DNA of 7,516 bases from Amphritea sp. (GCA_024679635.1 JAIBDA010000063.1:1-7516), one strand, 5' to 3'; positions 1 to 7,061 are shown, counted from the stretch's first letter. The notes: generated from the sequence alone by a model not told the origin. Numbers and translations: made by a program.

Positions 1-503
1 GTTGTGGTGCCAATTATGGACTCAAACTGCTGCAGTGTTGAACTATGAATCCCTTTCACCATCCCGGCCGCAATAATCCGTGTGTGTTTATCTAGATAAG
101 GCCGGATTCTGTGTAGCTGGTCTTCCAGTTGAGCCAAGCTTTTGGTGACTTTAAGTATTACCAGATTATAGGACTGATTAATGTCGCCGTACTCTTCCAA
201 AGAATCTCTGAATGCAACGCTGCTCTCCTCTATGTTATTTCTTTTCAGGTTTTCCAGGATTCCTTGAAATGAGATAAATGAATCACTGACGACAACTGGT
301 TTTGTTTCTGACAGGGCGCAGGTCAGCGCGCCAAAGTTATCATTTAAAATGAGAACCCTGCTCTCTGATGTGATGAGTTGCTCTTCCATCAGGAAAGTCA
401 GTAGGTATTCGTCAGCGGCATCCCAGGCGCGTAAGGTTTCTTTAGATCTGAGAGGAAAGCGTGTTAGTTCAAATTCTCCCTGGGGAGCAGCAAAGGTTTC
501 CAT
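1..503 (-). CDS. rlmG: RlmG, 23S rRNA (guanine-N2)-methyltransferase, N-terminal part (partial at window edge)
   Basis: Encodes about the first 167 residues of RlmG, the cytoplasmic SAM-dependent enzyme that methylates N2 of a guanine (G1835 in E. coli) in 23S rRNA. Translation from the ATG at 503-501 gives an uninterrupted frame to the left edge. Recognisable family segments are AWDAADEYLL (about residues 27-36), VLILNDNFGALTCAL (about 51-65) and RIIAAGMVKGIHSSTLQQFE (about 141-160), which match the E. coli RlmG N-terminal domain closely as I recall it. This is the non-catalytic methyltransferase-like half; the C-terminal catalytic half with its NPP-type motif lies outside the window. RlmG is normally about 375-400 residues. 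An AGGA sits about 5 bases before the ATG and supports this start. It lies 67 bases downstream of the LysE-family gene on the same strand; functional linkage is unlikely. RsmC is the nearest alternative, but the AWDAADEYLL and ILND motifs favour RlmG. Confidence 0.9.
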   Translation of the reverse strand, partial: METFAAPQGEFELTRFPLRSKETLRAWDAADEYLLTFLMEEQLITSESRVLILNDNFGALTCALSETKPVVVSDSFISFQGILENLKRNNIEESSVAFRDSLEEYGDINQSYNLVILKVTKSLAQLEDQLHRIRPYLDKHTRIIAAGMVKGIHSSTLQQFESIIGTT

Positions 504-570
504 CGAAGTCCTGTGATATTAAGCGTCGAGAATTGATAAAAGGTTGGGCGAAATAATTAAGTAATAAGAT

Positions 571-1185
571 CTAATTGCGAGCGGCTAGATAAGCACCTGC
601 CCCCATCATTATCACACCGGCGCTCTGGTTTAGTCGCTTTGCCGCTTGTTTTGACCGGAGCCTGGCACTCGCCCAATGTGCACAAAAGGCAATTAACATC
701 AGTCCAAGCATTAAAGCAAACAATGTTAGCGTCGCCGCCAGAGCAATGTCTCTGCTGTTCAGAACAGTCAGGTCCATGAAAGTTGGCAGAAAGGCCATGT
801 AAAAGAGGATGACTTTCGGGTTTGATGCTGAGATGAGAAATCCCTGAACAAACTCAAGGGAGGAACGCTTATTTACCAGAGGTGCTGAGGTCTTTAGATC
901 AGGTTTGCTGGTGAACAACTTGAAACCCAACCAGATAAGGTAAGCAGCACCTAGCCAGCGTATCAGAGTGAAGAGTCCTCCCCAGTGCTCTGCAATGGCC
1001 GCTAATCCTAAGCATGCAAGTGTCAGATAGACTATATCACTGATAGTCATCCCCAGAGCCAGCATAAGACAACGGTTAGGGCCCTCAATCATCGATTTTG
1101 CCAAGATTGCAAACACTCCCGGTCCCGGTGTTATGCCGAAAATAAAGATAGCGATAAAAAAGGTGAGGGCGCTTTCAAAGGACAT
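571..1185 (-). CDS. LysE/RhtB-family amino-acid (or small metabolite) exporter
   Basis: Inner-membrane efflux protein of 204 residues, the usual LysE/RhtB length (about 200-210). Seen in the sequence: a first hydrophobic helix ending in PGPG at residues 20-23, the family signature; a small hydrophilic stretch at about 93-110 between hydrophobic blocks; the second-half motif SNPKVILFYMAFLP at about 121-134; and a further pair of hydrophobic helices to the C terminus. About six membrane segments are expected. Family members export amino acids or derivatives such as homoserine, threonine or leucine by proton exchange; the sequence does not say which substrate applies here. The ATG at 1185-1183 has only a weak GGA about 8 bases upstream, but the protein begins as the family does. 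It lies 71 bases downstream of the diguanylate cyclase gene and 67 bases upstream of rlmG, all co-oriented. No regulator of the usual LysR type is adjacent. Confidence 0.92.
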   Translation of the reverse strand: MSFESALTFFIAIFIFGITPGPGVFAILAKSMIEGPNRCLMLALGMTISDIVYLTLACLGLAAIAEHWGGLFTLIRWLGAAYLIWLGFKLFTSKPDLKTSAPLVNKRSSLEFVQGFLISASNPKVILFYMAFLPTFMDLTVLNSRDIALAATLTLFALMLGLMLIAFCAHWASARLRSKQAAKRLNQSAGVIMMGAGAYLAARN

Positions 1186-1250
1186 GATTGGATCCGTGTA
1201 ATAATTAAGGGGATTGTACTCTCTGAGATATGAGGGAGCTATCCTATACG

Positions 1251-1279
1251 AAAAAATTAACTGGCCAGGCTGGTTTTTT
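1251..1279. terminator. Possible weak terminator: short stem flanked by A6 and T6 runs
   Basis: At the 3' end of the cyclase gene, spanning its stop codon, A6 (1251-1256) and T6 (1274-1279) flank AACTGGC-CAG-GCTGGTT (1259-1275; its last two T belong to the T6 run). As plus-strand RNA this folds into a 7-bp stem with two G-U pairs, followed by U residues. As minus-strand RNA two of those pairs become mismatches, but a U6 run still follows the stop codon directly. It could end minus-strand transcription weakly, or block antisense plus-strand transcription. Only hand folding supports it. Confidence 0.25.
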
Positions 1280-3590
1280 CTGAAGTAGCAGAGGTGATGC
1301 TAACGTCTTTGAAAACACAGTTTTTGCCTGCTGATTTTGCTTGATAAAGTGCCAGATCTACCCGCTGGATAATACTGTTAATTGATTCGCCTGGTTTGAG
1401 TTGAGCAACACCAAAACTACCGGTAATGGTATCAGGTATAGTTGGGTTAAAATTTTGCATTTCTAACGCCCGGCGTATTTTTTCGGCGCTTTGAAAGGCT
1501 TGGCTCAGGTTTGATTCCGGTAGAATGATGAGAAATTCTTCTCCTCCCCAGCGGCCATAAACATCGCTCTGGCGGCAATTGTTTTTGAGTATGCGTGCTA
1601 CGGTTTTGAGTACTATGTCGCCTTCAAAATGGCCAAAACGATCATTGATGAGCTTGAAGTCATCCAGATCAAAGAAAATCAATGATACCGGCCGGTTATA
1701 TCGTACAGCGATTGCACTACTTTCCTTCAGTGCTTCGATCATAGCTCGTCTGTTATTAAGCCCCGTTAGTTGATCTTGTCTCGCCACCTTTTCTAATTGT
1801 GTATTGTGAACATGAATCAGTCGGTACCTATAAGCTAAGAAAATAAGTAACAGGCCTGCACCCAGTAGTAACTGCCACATTAAGGTGTAATCAGTTGTAT
1901 GTACAAAGGTAATCTTTACCCAGCGGTCACTGATCGTGTCACGCTCTTTCTGGCTAATGGATGCGATCGCTTTATCAAGGATATTTAGGAGGGGAGTGTC
2001 ATGGTATTTTTGATTAACGGCGATACTGAGGTCCCAGTTATCTCGCACCTGATCGATTATTTTAATATTTGTGAGATGGGTTCGGCTAATCGCAGAGCTG
2101 ATGCTATTAGGAGTATCCAGAAGGGCGATTACCCGGTTGTTTTTTAGATGTTTTATGCCTTCATCGACAGAGTTAACGCCAATAATTATAGTCTTGGGAT
2201 AACGGCTTTTTATTATTTCGATGAAAGCAGAGCCCGCGACAATAGCGATAGGTTGTTTAAGTAGCTCATTTAGAGAAATGTCGTCAGGAGTCTTTGAATT
2301 GATAGCGAAGACTGCAGGAATGCTGATAAACGCATCGGAAAATCCCATAAAATGGGCTCTATCTGGTGTTTGCATCGCCCCGGGGACGATATCGCATTCA
2401 CCTGTCTTCATGGCCTTGATAGTCTCAGCCCAGGAAGAGTGGGTAGCTACTTCAAACTGAAGCCCTGCCCGTTGGCCAATAAAACTCATGTAATCGGGGA
2501 AAAAACCTTCATATTGGCCATTTTCAAGTTTGCTGTATGGTTCCCAATGAGGGTCCCCGCAGAGGGTGAGTTTCGGGAGTGTTGCCAGGAACTGGTGCTC
2601 GCTGATAGACAGTGATAATTGATTATCTGTCTTGGGGTAGTAAATAAAATCACCGATTTTGTAATCAGGTGTAATAAAGTTAAACAGAAGATAAAGCTGA
2701 GATATCACATCAAGCTTTTCTTGACTAAGGGTCCCGAAGTTTTCCTGCTTATCAAAAGCTAGTCTGGCTAGCCGTTCACCTTCAAATATAAGCGCCTCTC
2801 TGGAACGATTCTGGCTGTTATAGTCTGAAATAATCAGCTCAGCGGTTTCTTCTATGTGATCGAAGGCATACAGCCAGCCCTTTATTGTTGCGTTGCGAAA
2901 CGATTCGACGAGGGCCGGATTCTGTTGAAGTAGAGATTTAGAAGTAAATAGCAGATCGGAATACATGTGAAAACCGAAGTCTTTCGGGTGGATTATGTTG
3001 TACTCCTCTCCCAGTTGTTCCATTTGAAATGGTTCGTTGGATATATACGACGCCATTGCATCAGTTTCTCCCTTGATAAGGGAGTGAATATCAAAGCTGT
3101 GTTCCTGCCGAGTGAAGTCGCTGGGATTGATGCCCGACTGGCGCAGCATAGCAAGCAGTTCGACTTGTCTCTCTGCATCGGGGGTCATCATAATACGCTT
3201 ATTTAAGAGGTCAGCAGGTGTCTTTATGCCTGATTTTTTAGTGGTTAACAGCATTAATGGGGAGTTCTGGTAGGCTGACAACAGGGCGACGATATCAGCG
3301 CCTTTTATCCGTTGAGATAGAATTGTCGAACGGCCTACAGCAAAATCTCTCGTTCCGTTGAGGACGAGCTCGACAGGGTCTTCGTTACTTTCGTATTCGT
3401 GGATTGAGAGTTCAATGCCAGCATCCCGATAAAACCCTTTATGCTTTGCCATATAGTAACCGGCAAACTGGAACTGGTGTTTCCAAATCAGCTGCAGGCT
3501 GGCAGGGGTCAAGGCTTCTGCGCCTTGGCTGACTGTCGGAATGGCAATGCTCAGCATAACCAGTAAATATTTAATTATGCGGTTTTGCAT
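1257..3590 (-). CDS. Membrane receptor diguanylate cyclase with two periplasmic binding-protein-like sensor domains (NMT1 + SBP_bac_3 + GGDEF)
   Basis: A 777-residue transmembrane signal protein predicted to make cyclic di-GMP from two GTP in response to periplasmic ligands. Domains in order: signal peptide (1 to about 24, ending QGA-EA); an NMT1/THI5-like domain (about 31-250) opening with WKHQFQFAGYYMAKHKGFY (residues 36-54); a second, SBP_bac_3/VFT-like domain (about 338-560) with GDPHWEPY at 345-352, FPDYM at 364-368 and DIVPGA at 400-405; one membrane helix (about 569-588); and a GGDEF domain (about 600-760). The active site is GGEEF (682-686), with DLDDFKLIND at 641-650. The inhibitory I-site RQSD (673-676) lies exactly five residues before GGEEF, so the cyclase should be active and product-inhibited. 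No EAL or HD-GYP domain is present. The RBS is weak (GGA about 10 bases before the ATG). It is divergent from the ABC importer operon, and its ligand is unknown. Domain assignments are by motif recognition, strong for GGDEF and NMT1 and good for SBP_bac_3. Confidence 0.93.
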   Translation of the reverse strand: MQNRIIKYLLVMLSIAIPTVSQGAEALTPASLQLIWKHQFQFAGYYMAKHKGFYRDAGIELSIHEYESNEDPVELVLNGTRDFAVGRSTILSQRIKGADIVALLSAYQNSPLMLLTTKKSGIKTPADLLNKRIMMTPDAERQVELLAMLRQSGINPSDFTRQEHSFDIHSLIKGETDAMASYISNEPFQMEQLGEEYNIIHPKDFGFHMYSDLLFTSKSLLQQNPALVESFRNATIKGWLYAFDHIEETAELIISDYNSQNRSREALIFEGERLARLAFDKQENFGTLSQEKLDVISQLYLLFNFITPDYKIGDFIYYPKTDNQLSLSISEHQFLATLPKLTLCGDPHWEPYSKLENGQYEGFFPDYMSFIGQRAGLQFEVATHSSWAETIKAMKTGECDIVPGAMQTPDRAHFMGFSDAFISIPAVFAINSKTPDDISLNELLKQPIAIVAGSAFIEIIKSRYPKTIIIGVNSVDEGIKHLKNNRVIALLDTPNSISSAISRTHLTNIKIIDQVRDNWDLSIAVNQKYHDTPLLNILDKAIASISQKERDTISDRWVKITFVHTTDYTLMWQLLLGAGLLLIFLAYRYRLIHVHNTQLEKVARQDQLTGLNNRRAMIEALKESSAIAVRYNRPVSLIFFDLDDFKLINDRFGHFEGDIVLKTVARILKNNCRQSDVYGRWGGEEFLIILPESNLSQAFQSAEKIRRALEMQNFNPTIPDTITGSFGVAQLKPGESINSIIQRVDLALYQAKSAGKNCVFKDVSITSATSEKTSLAS

Positions 3591-3734
3591 AAATCAGTAT
3601 CCGGTATCGGTTGGATAAAAAACAAAGGGTTTATGCTAATCCCCCACTGAAACCGCAATGACACAACAGGAAGGGCAATATAAATATTCTATGTGATAAA
3701 AGTAATATATAGCGGCGTTTAATCACCAATATGA

Positions 3735-3752
3735 GCTGAATGTTAGTTCAGC
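3735..3752. repeat. Perfect inverted repeat GCTGAA-N6-TTCAGC in the divergent promoter region
   Basis: GCTGAA (3735-3740) and TTCAGC (3747-3752) are exact reverse complements separated by TGTTAG. The dyad lies 145 bases from the cyclase start and 168 bases before the importer start. It could be an operator for a dimeric regulator or a small RNA hairpin. A T6 run follows at 3771-3776, probably too far away to make a terminator. Six-base arms can arise by chance in a region this long. Confidence 0.4.
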
Positions 3753-3907
3753 ATAGTCTCTTAACAATAGTTTTTTAATTTAAACATCCAACTTTCATGA
3801 AACAGTTGTTTACATCAAGGGCTGAAACTTCTTTGGTTGAATCGAAACTGGCTACATTGTTAACCCTTATTATGCGAAAATAGCGCCGTTAATTTCACTG
3901 ACTATTT

Positions 3908-3910
3908 GGA
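3908..3910 (+). promoter_or_regulatory. Ribosome binding site of the importer binding-protein gene
   Basis: A short GGA in TTTGGAATGAAATAA lies 9 bases before the ATG at 3920. It is weak, but it is the only Shine-Dalgarno-like site, and it supports the first ATG over the in-frame Met codons 4 and 5. Confidence 0.4.
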
Positions 3911-3919
3911 ATGAAATAA

Positions 3920-4777
3920 ATGTTTAAAATGATGTTTAGAGTGCTGGCTTTGATGCTATTGTCAGGCTCCGTCTTTGCAGCACCGACTTTTGTGTTCACC
4001 GCTATTCCTGATCAGGATGAGACTCGACTTAAGCAACGTTTTCAGAAGGTAGCGGATTATTTACAGCAGGAGTTACAGGTGGATGTTCGTTTTATCCCTG
4101 TTAAGTCATATGCGGCCACTATTACAGCGTTTAGGAATAATCAGGTTCAACTGGCTTGGTTTGGTGGGCTTTCCGGCGTGAAGGCACGTGAGTTGGTTCC
4201 GGGTTCCCGCGCGGTAGCTCAGGGCGTCGAAGATCCAGAGTTTAAGTCCTATTTTATAGCGCATCAAAGCACAGGGCTGGATTCAGCAGAGAGCCTGCCT
4301 GAATCGATACGTGGGCTAACGTTTACATTTGGGTCTAAAGGGTCCACTTCTGGACGCTTGATGCCCGAGTATCATTTGCGTGAGCAGTTCGGTCAAAGCC
4401 CGGATGAACTGTTTAACCGGGTTGGTTTTAGCGGTAACCACTCACGGACAATTGCTTTGGTTGAGTCAGGCGCTTATCAGTTAGGTGCGCTGAACTATAA
4501 AGTATGGGATGCCGCAGTAGAGGCGGGTAAGGTTGATACTTCCAAGGTGAAAATAATCTGGGAAACACCGACCTATCCTGATTATCAGTGGACTGTTCGG
4601 GGCGATCTTGATGCGGCCTATGGCAAGGGTTTTACCGCCCGCGTTGAACAGGCTTTGTTGAAGATGAATGATCCGGAACTGCTAAGTAGTTTCCCGCGAC
4701 AAGGTTTTATCCCGGCGTCTAATTCAGACTTCGAACCAGTTCGGAAGGTGGCTAAGAAGATAGGCCTGCTGGACTAA
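3920..4777 (+). CDS. PhnD-like periplasmic substrate-binding protein of an oxyanion ABC importer, putative selenate type
   Basis: Periplasmic binding protein of 285 residues that would deliver an oxyanion to the membrane importer encoded downstream. It has a signal peptide (residues 1-20, ending SVFA before APTF). Motifs of the phosphate/phosphonate/phosphite-binding (PhnD) superfamily are visible: FTAIPDQDETRL at 26-37, VKSYAATITAFRNNQVQLAW (61-80) leading into FGGLSG (81-86), and a Ser/Thr-rich ligand loop GSKGSTSGRLMPEY at 138-151. GFSGNHSRT (169-177) and LGALNYKVWD (188-197) complete the core. The wording of the early motifs, the AWFGGLSG segment and the AQGVEDPEFKSYFIAH stretch (100-115) resemble, from memory, the subfamily annotated as putative selenate ABC transporter binding proteins, which are reported near selenium genes. 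No selD, selU or phn lyase gene is visible here, so the cargo remains inferred; phosphonate, phosphite or phosphate are alternatives. First gene of a three-gene operon; its TAA shares a base with the next ATG. Confidence 0.92.
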   Translation: MFKMMFRVLALMLLSGSVFAAPTFVFTAIPDQDETRLKQRFQKVADYLQQELQVDVRFIPVKSYAATITAFRNNQVQLAWFGGLSGVKARELVPGSRAVAQGVEDPEFKSYFIAHQSTGLDSAESLPESIRGLTFTFGSKGSTSGRLMPEYHLREQFGQSPDELFNRVGFSGNHSRTIALVESGAYQLGALNYKVWDAAVEAGKVDTSKVKIIWETPTYPDYQWTVRGDLDAAYGKGFTARVEQALLKMNDPELLSSFPRQGFIPASNSDFEPVRKVAKKIGLLD

Positions 4778-5427
4778 TGTCGAGCCTGGCTATTCAGGAT
4801 GCTTATCTGGCATATGGAAATCACCGGGTCTTAGGGCCTGTCAGTTTGGATGTCCGGGCAGGTGAGCACCTGATTTTACTGGGTAAAAGCGGCTGTGGTA
4901 AATCGACGTTGTTGAATCATCTCTACACTGAGAACAGGCAGAGTTGCGCGTTAATCCCTCAGGACCTCGGTTTGGTAGAAAACCTGAGTGTTTATCACAA
5001 TGTCTACATGGGGCGATTGCAACGTTATAGCGCCTTGCGGAATTTTCTGAATTTGATTTATCCTGCGGACGCGCGGGTAGCGGAGGTTACTCCGTTGCTA
5101 GAGCAGTTAAGTTTAGATGAAAAGTGTTTCTCCGCAGTAGCTGAACTATCCGGTGGTCAGCAGCAGCGGGTTGCTGTCGCTCGGGCGTTGTATCAGGCGG
5201 CACCCGTTTTACTGGCTGATGAGCCAGTTTCTGCGTTAGATGGTCCGGAAGCTGACAGGGTTATGGCGCTGCTGGGGCAGTATTTTACAACGGCGGTTAT
5301 CAGCTTACATGATGTGGATCGGGCGTTGAGATATGGTCAACGGATTATTGCGATCCAAAATGGTGAACTGGTGCTGGATGAGCCTGCGGATCGCCTCACT
5401 GTATCATCGCTAAATGAGTTTTACTGA
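4777..5427 (+). CDS. ABC importer ATP-binding subunit, PhnC-like
   Basis: Cytoplasmic ATPase of 216 residues that powers the importer encoded by its neighbours. All catalytic elements are present: Walker A GKSGCGKST (36-44), Q-loop Q62 in IPQD, signature LSGGQQQR (124-131), Walker B LLADEP (145-150) with Glu149, D-loop SALD (152-155) and switch His178. NVYMGRL (75-81), with the insertion after it, resembles PhnC-type subunits of phosphonate-class importers. It is shorter than typical PhnC (about 250-260), mostly because the segment between Walker A and the Q-loop is compact and the C terminus is short. The start forms TAATG with the preceding stop and has no good Shine-Dalgarno of its own, so translational coupling is likely. 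The stop lies 14 bases inside the permease gene. The ATPase assignment is certain; the substrate class follows from the neighbours. Confidence 0.95.
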   Translation: MSSLAIQDAYLAYGNHRVLGPVSLDVRAGEHLILLGKSGCGKSTLLNHLYTENRQSCALIPQDLGLVENLSVYHNVYMGRLQRYSALRNFLNLIYPADARVAEVTPLLEQLSLDEKCFSAVAELSGGQQQRVAVARALYQAAPVLLADEPVSALDGPEADRVMALLGQYFTTAVISLHDVDRALRYGQRIIAIQNGELVLDEPADRLTVSSLNEFY

Positions 5428-6910
5428 GGCGATGTTTTCCTCTCTATATCGTTGGTCTGGCGGCGTCAAAGTTAGCATAGGATTTGTGCTAGTAGCGATT
5501 TGCTGCATTTTTTTTGCGGATCTGGAAGTTTCCAGTATCGATCCCTGGGCTGAGATGTGGCGTCTGGCAGACGGTTTATTTCATCCCAGTCTGATGCAAT
5601 CGAGCCTGGTGCTTGAAGCCTTGTTGTCTACTCTGGCGTTTGCCTTTGCCGGAGTGGCTCTGGCAGTAGTCGGTGGTTTCTTACTGGCACTGATGTTTCA
5701 CAATGCATTTGTTCGTGGTTTCTGTGCACTAGTACGCTCTATACATGAATTGTTCTGGGCACTGATTTTTTTGCAGTTTTTTGGTCTCCATCCGTTGACC
5801 GGGTTATTGGCGATTGCTATTCCATATAGCGGTATTTTCGCGCGTATGTATGCTGAAATGTTGGCTCAAGTACCAACGCTGCCAGCACAGACGCTGCCTT
5901 CCGGAGTGGGTTACCTCAATACACTTATTTACACCCGTTTGCCTCTCGCCTGGCCGCATTTGGTCAGTTACACCTCATATCGTTTAGAGTGCGGTATTCG
6001 CAGTAGCGCTATTCTTGGTTTTGTTGGGCTACCAACGTTGGGCTATTATCTGGAATCTTCATTTTCACAGGGCTATTACTCCGAAGTCGCCGCGCTGTTA
6101 ATACTTTTTTACCTGCTGATAGCGACTAAGAAAATCTGGCTGAGGCGATGGACTTTACCTGCACTTTTTCTTGGCTCTCCCTTTTTTCTCGGGGATGGTA
6201 TGCCTATTATCTGGGGGAATGCCTGGCGCTTTATCTCCGAGGATATTATTCCGGCTCCGCTTCGTAATAGCGAAGCAGGAGGGCAATGGGAAAGCTTATC
6301 TGAATTATCCCAATGGACTTCAGATATTATGTTTAACCAGGCATTGCCTGGGATCTGGAATACCTTAGTTTTGTCTCAGATAGCATTGGTGGTAACGGGT
6401 TTGTGCGCGTTGCTTACATTCCCTTTGATTAGTCGTCATTGTTATAGCTTGCCCGGTCGGATACCGGGTTATGTGCTGCTGGTGATTGCGCGTTCTACGC
6501 CGGAATATCTTTTGGCATACATATTGTTACAGTTGCTGGGCCCTTCAATGTTACCGGCAGTGATCGCTCTGGCAATCCATAATGGGGCTCTGATTGGCTA
6601 TCTTTCAGGGCGACATAGTAATGAGTTAGTACTGCGATCAGATCTCCCCAAACGACGCTTAGATCGTTGTTTTTATGAGCTATTACCTCGTATATATCCC
6701 TCTTTTCTCTCATTTATGCTTTATCGCTGGGAAGTGATCATGCGAGAGACTGCAATACTGGGTATCTTGGGTATCCATACGCTTGGATTCTTTGTAGATA
6801 GTGCGATACAGGAAATCCGCTTTGATGTGGCGCTGTTACTGATTTTGACGGCCGCTTTGTTGAATATTGCAGTTGATATGTTATCCAGGCGTATTCAGCG
6901 CTGTCTATAG
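5414..6910 (+). CDS. Fused two-domain ABC importer permease (tandem PhnE-like halves)
   Basis: Inner-membrane permease of 498 residues, about twice the usual PhnE length (about 260), built from two homologous halves. The half-domain core appears twice: YRLECGIRSSAILGFVGLPT (189-208) and YRWEVIMRETAILGILGIHT (437-456), offset by 248 residues and each followed by LGYY or LGFF; this is the EAA-type loop region that docks on the ATPase. An earlier match is RSIHE (108-112) against RSTPE (360-364). The periplasmic entry segments WAEMWR (45-50) and WGNAWR (267-272) also correspond. Roughly ten to twelve membrane helices are expected. One chain can therefore supply the whole translocation pore for the single ATPase gene upstream. 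The ATG overlaps the ATPase gene by 14 bases; Met7 (5432) is an alternative start, but the GAGG before it is only 2 bases away. No convincing terminator follows. The fusion is intact in frame, without a stop or frameshift between halves. Confidence 0.93.
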   Translation: MSFTEAMFSSLYRWSGGVKVSIGFVLVAICCIFFADLEVSSIDPWAEMWRLADGLFHPSLMQSSLVLEALLSTLAFAFAGVALAVVGGFLLALMFHNAFVRGFCALVRSIHELFWALIFLQFFGLHPLTGLLAIAIPYSGIFARMYAEMLAQVPTLPAQTLPSGVGYLNTLIYTRLPLAWPHLVSYTSYRLECGIRSSAILGFVGLPTLGYYLESSFSQGYYSEVAALLILFYLLIATKKIWLRRWTLPALFLGSPFFLGDGMPIIWGNAWRFISEDIIPAPLRNSEAGGQWESLSELSQWTSDIMFNQALPGIWNTLVLSQIALVVTGLCALLTFPLISRHCYSLPGRIPGYVLLVIARSTPEYLLAYILLQLLGPSMLPAVIALAIHNGALIGYLSGRHSNELVLRSDLPKRRLDRCFYELLPRIYPSFLSFMLYRWEVIMRETAILGILGIHTLGFFVDSAIQEIRFDVALLLILTAALLNIAVDMLSRRIQRCL

Positions 6911-7030
6911 CGGTTGTTCTTATTAGGGCTGAATAACATTTAATTTTGATGAGTAACTGTTGGCAGCTATAACCTCATTCATACAGCTTTCTAACGCTAA
7001 TTCCTTGAAAAATCAGCTCTATTATCTCTT

Positions 7031-7061
7031 TGTTAACCTCGTTTTGGGTAACCCCTCGTTT
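7031..7061. repeat. Imperfect short tandem repeat (TGTTAACC-TCGTTT / GGGTAACCCCTCGTTT)
   Basis: Two adjacent copies of a roughly 15-base unit, TGTTAACCTCGTTT at 7031-7044 and GGGTAACCCCTCGTTT at 7046-7061, differ mainly by two added C residues and the first bases. It is probably an old slip duplication in noncoding DNA; no function is evident. Confidence 0.35.

Larger units (their letters stand above)
3591..3919. promoter_or_regulatory. Divergent intergenic control region between the cyclase gene and the ABC importer operon
   Basis: A 329-base AT-rich stretch with no gene; it must hold the promoter of the importer operon and probably that of the cyclase gene. Towards the operon there is TATTAT at 3868-3873, about 50 bases before the ATG, but no convincing -35 at 17 bases. 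Towards the cyclase, on the minus strand, TTGCGG (3658-3653) and CATAAA (3635-3630) are 17 bases apart, a weak sigma-70-like match. There is a perfect 6-bp inverted repeat at 3735-3752 and a 5-bp one at 3800-3811 (AAACA-GT-TGTTT). No riboswitch fold or known operator was recognised. The region function is near certain from gene layout; the individual boxes are not. Confidence 0.5.

Noticed and set aside
1579..1773. Plus-strand 64-codon frame opposite the GGDEF region
   Set aside because: Shadow of the conserved GGDEF coding sequence; the minus-strand protein explains the sequence fully.
2221..2615. Plus-strand reading frames at 2221-2460 and 2352-2615
   Set aside because: They lie antisense within the binding-protein domains of the cyclase gene, have no recognisable domain, and that gene is clearly coding on the other strand.
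2967..3206. Frames on both strands inside the NMT1-like domain (2967-3206 plus; 2993-3178 minus, alternate frame)
   Set aside because: Both overlap the strongly supported NMT1-like coding frame and have no motif of their own.
3710..3898. Similar segments TAGCGGCGTTTAATCACC (3710-3727) and TAGCGCCGTTAATTTCAC (3881-3898)
   Set aside because: They share a short TAGCG-CGTT core but need a gap and several mismatches; not convincing as paired operators.
5427..5434. Met7 (ATG at 5432) as the true permease start
   Set aside because: The GAGG before it is only 2 bases away, and the upstream ATG gives the overlap common in coupled ABC genes; it cannot be fully excluded.
6171..6713. Frames at 6171-6368 (plus) and 6495-6713 (minus) within the permease gene
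   Set aside because: The second permease half is intact and in frame across both; these are shadow frames.
6918..6946. Possible terminator after the permease gene
   Set aside because: TTATT/AATAA gives only five A-T pairs with a C-C mismatch next to them, and the tail is not a continuous T run.
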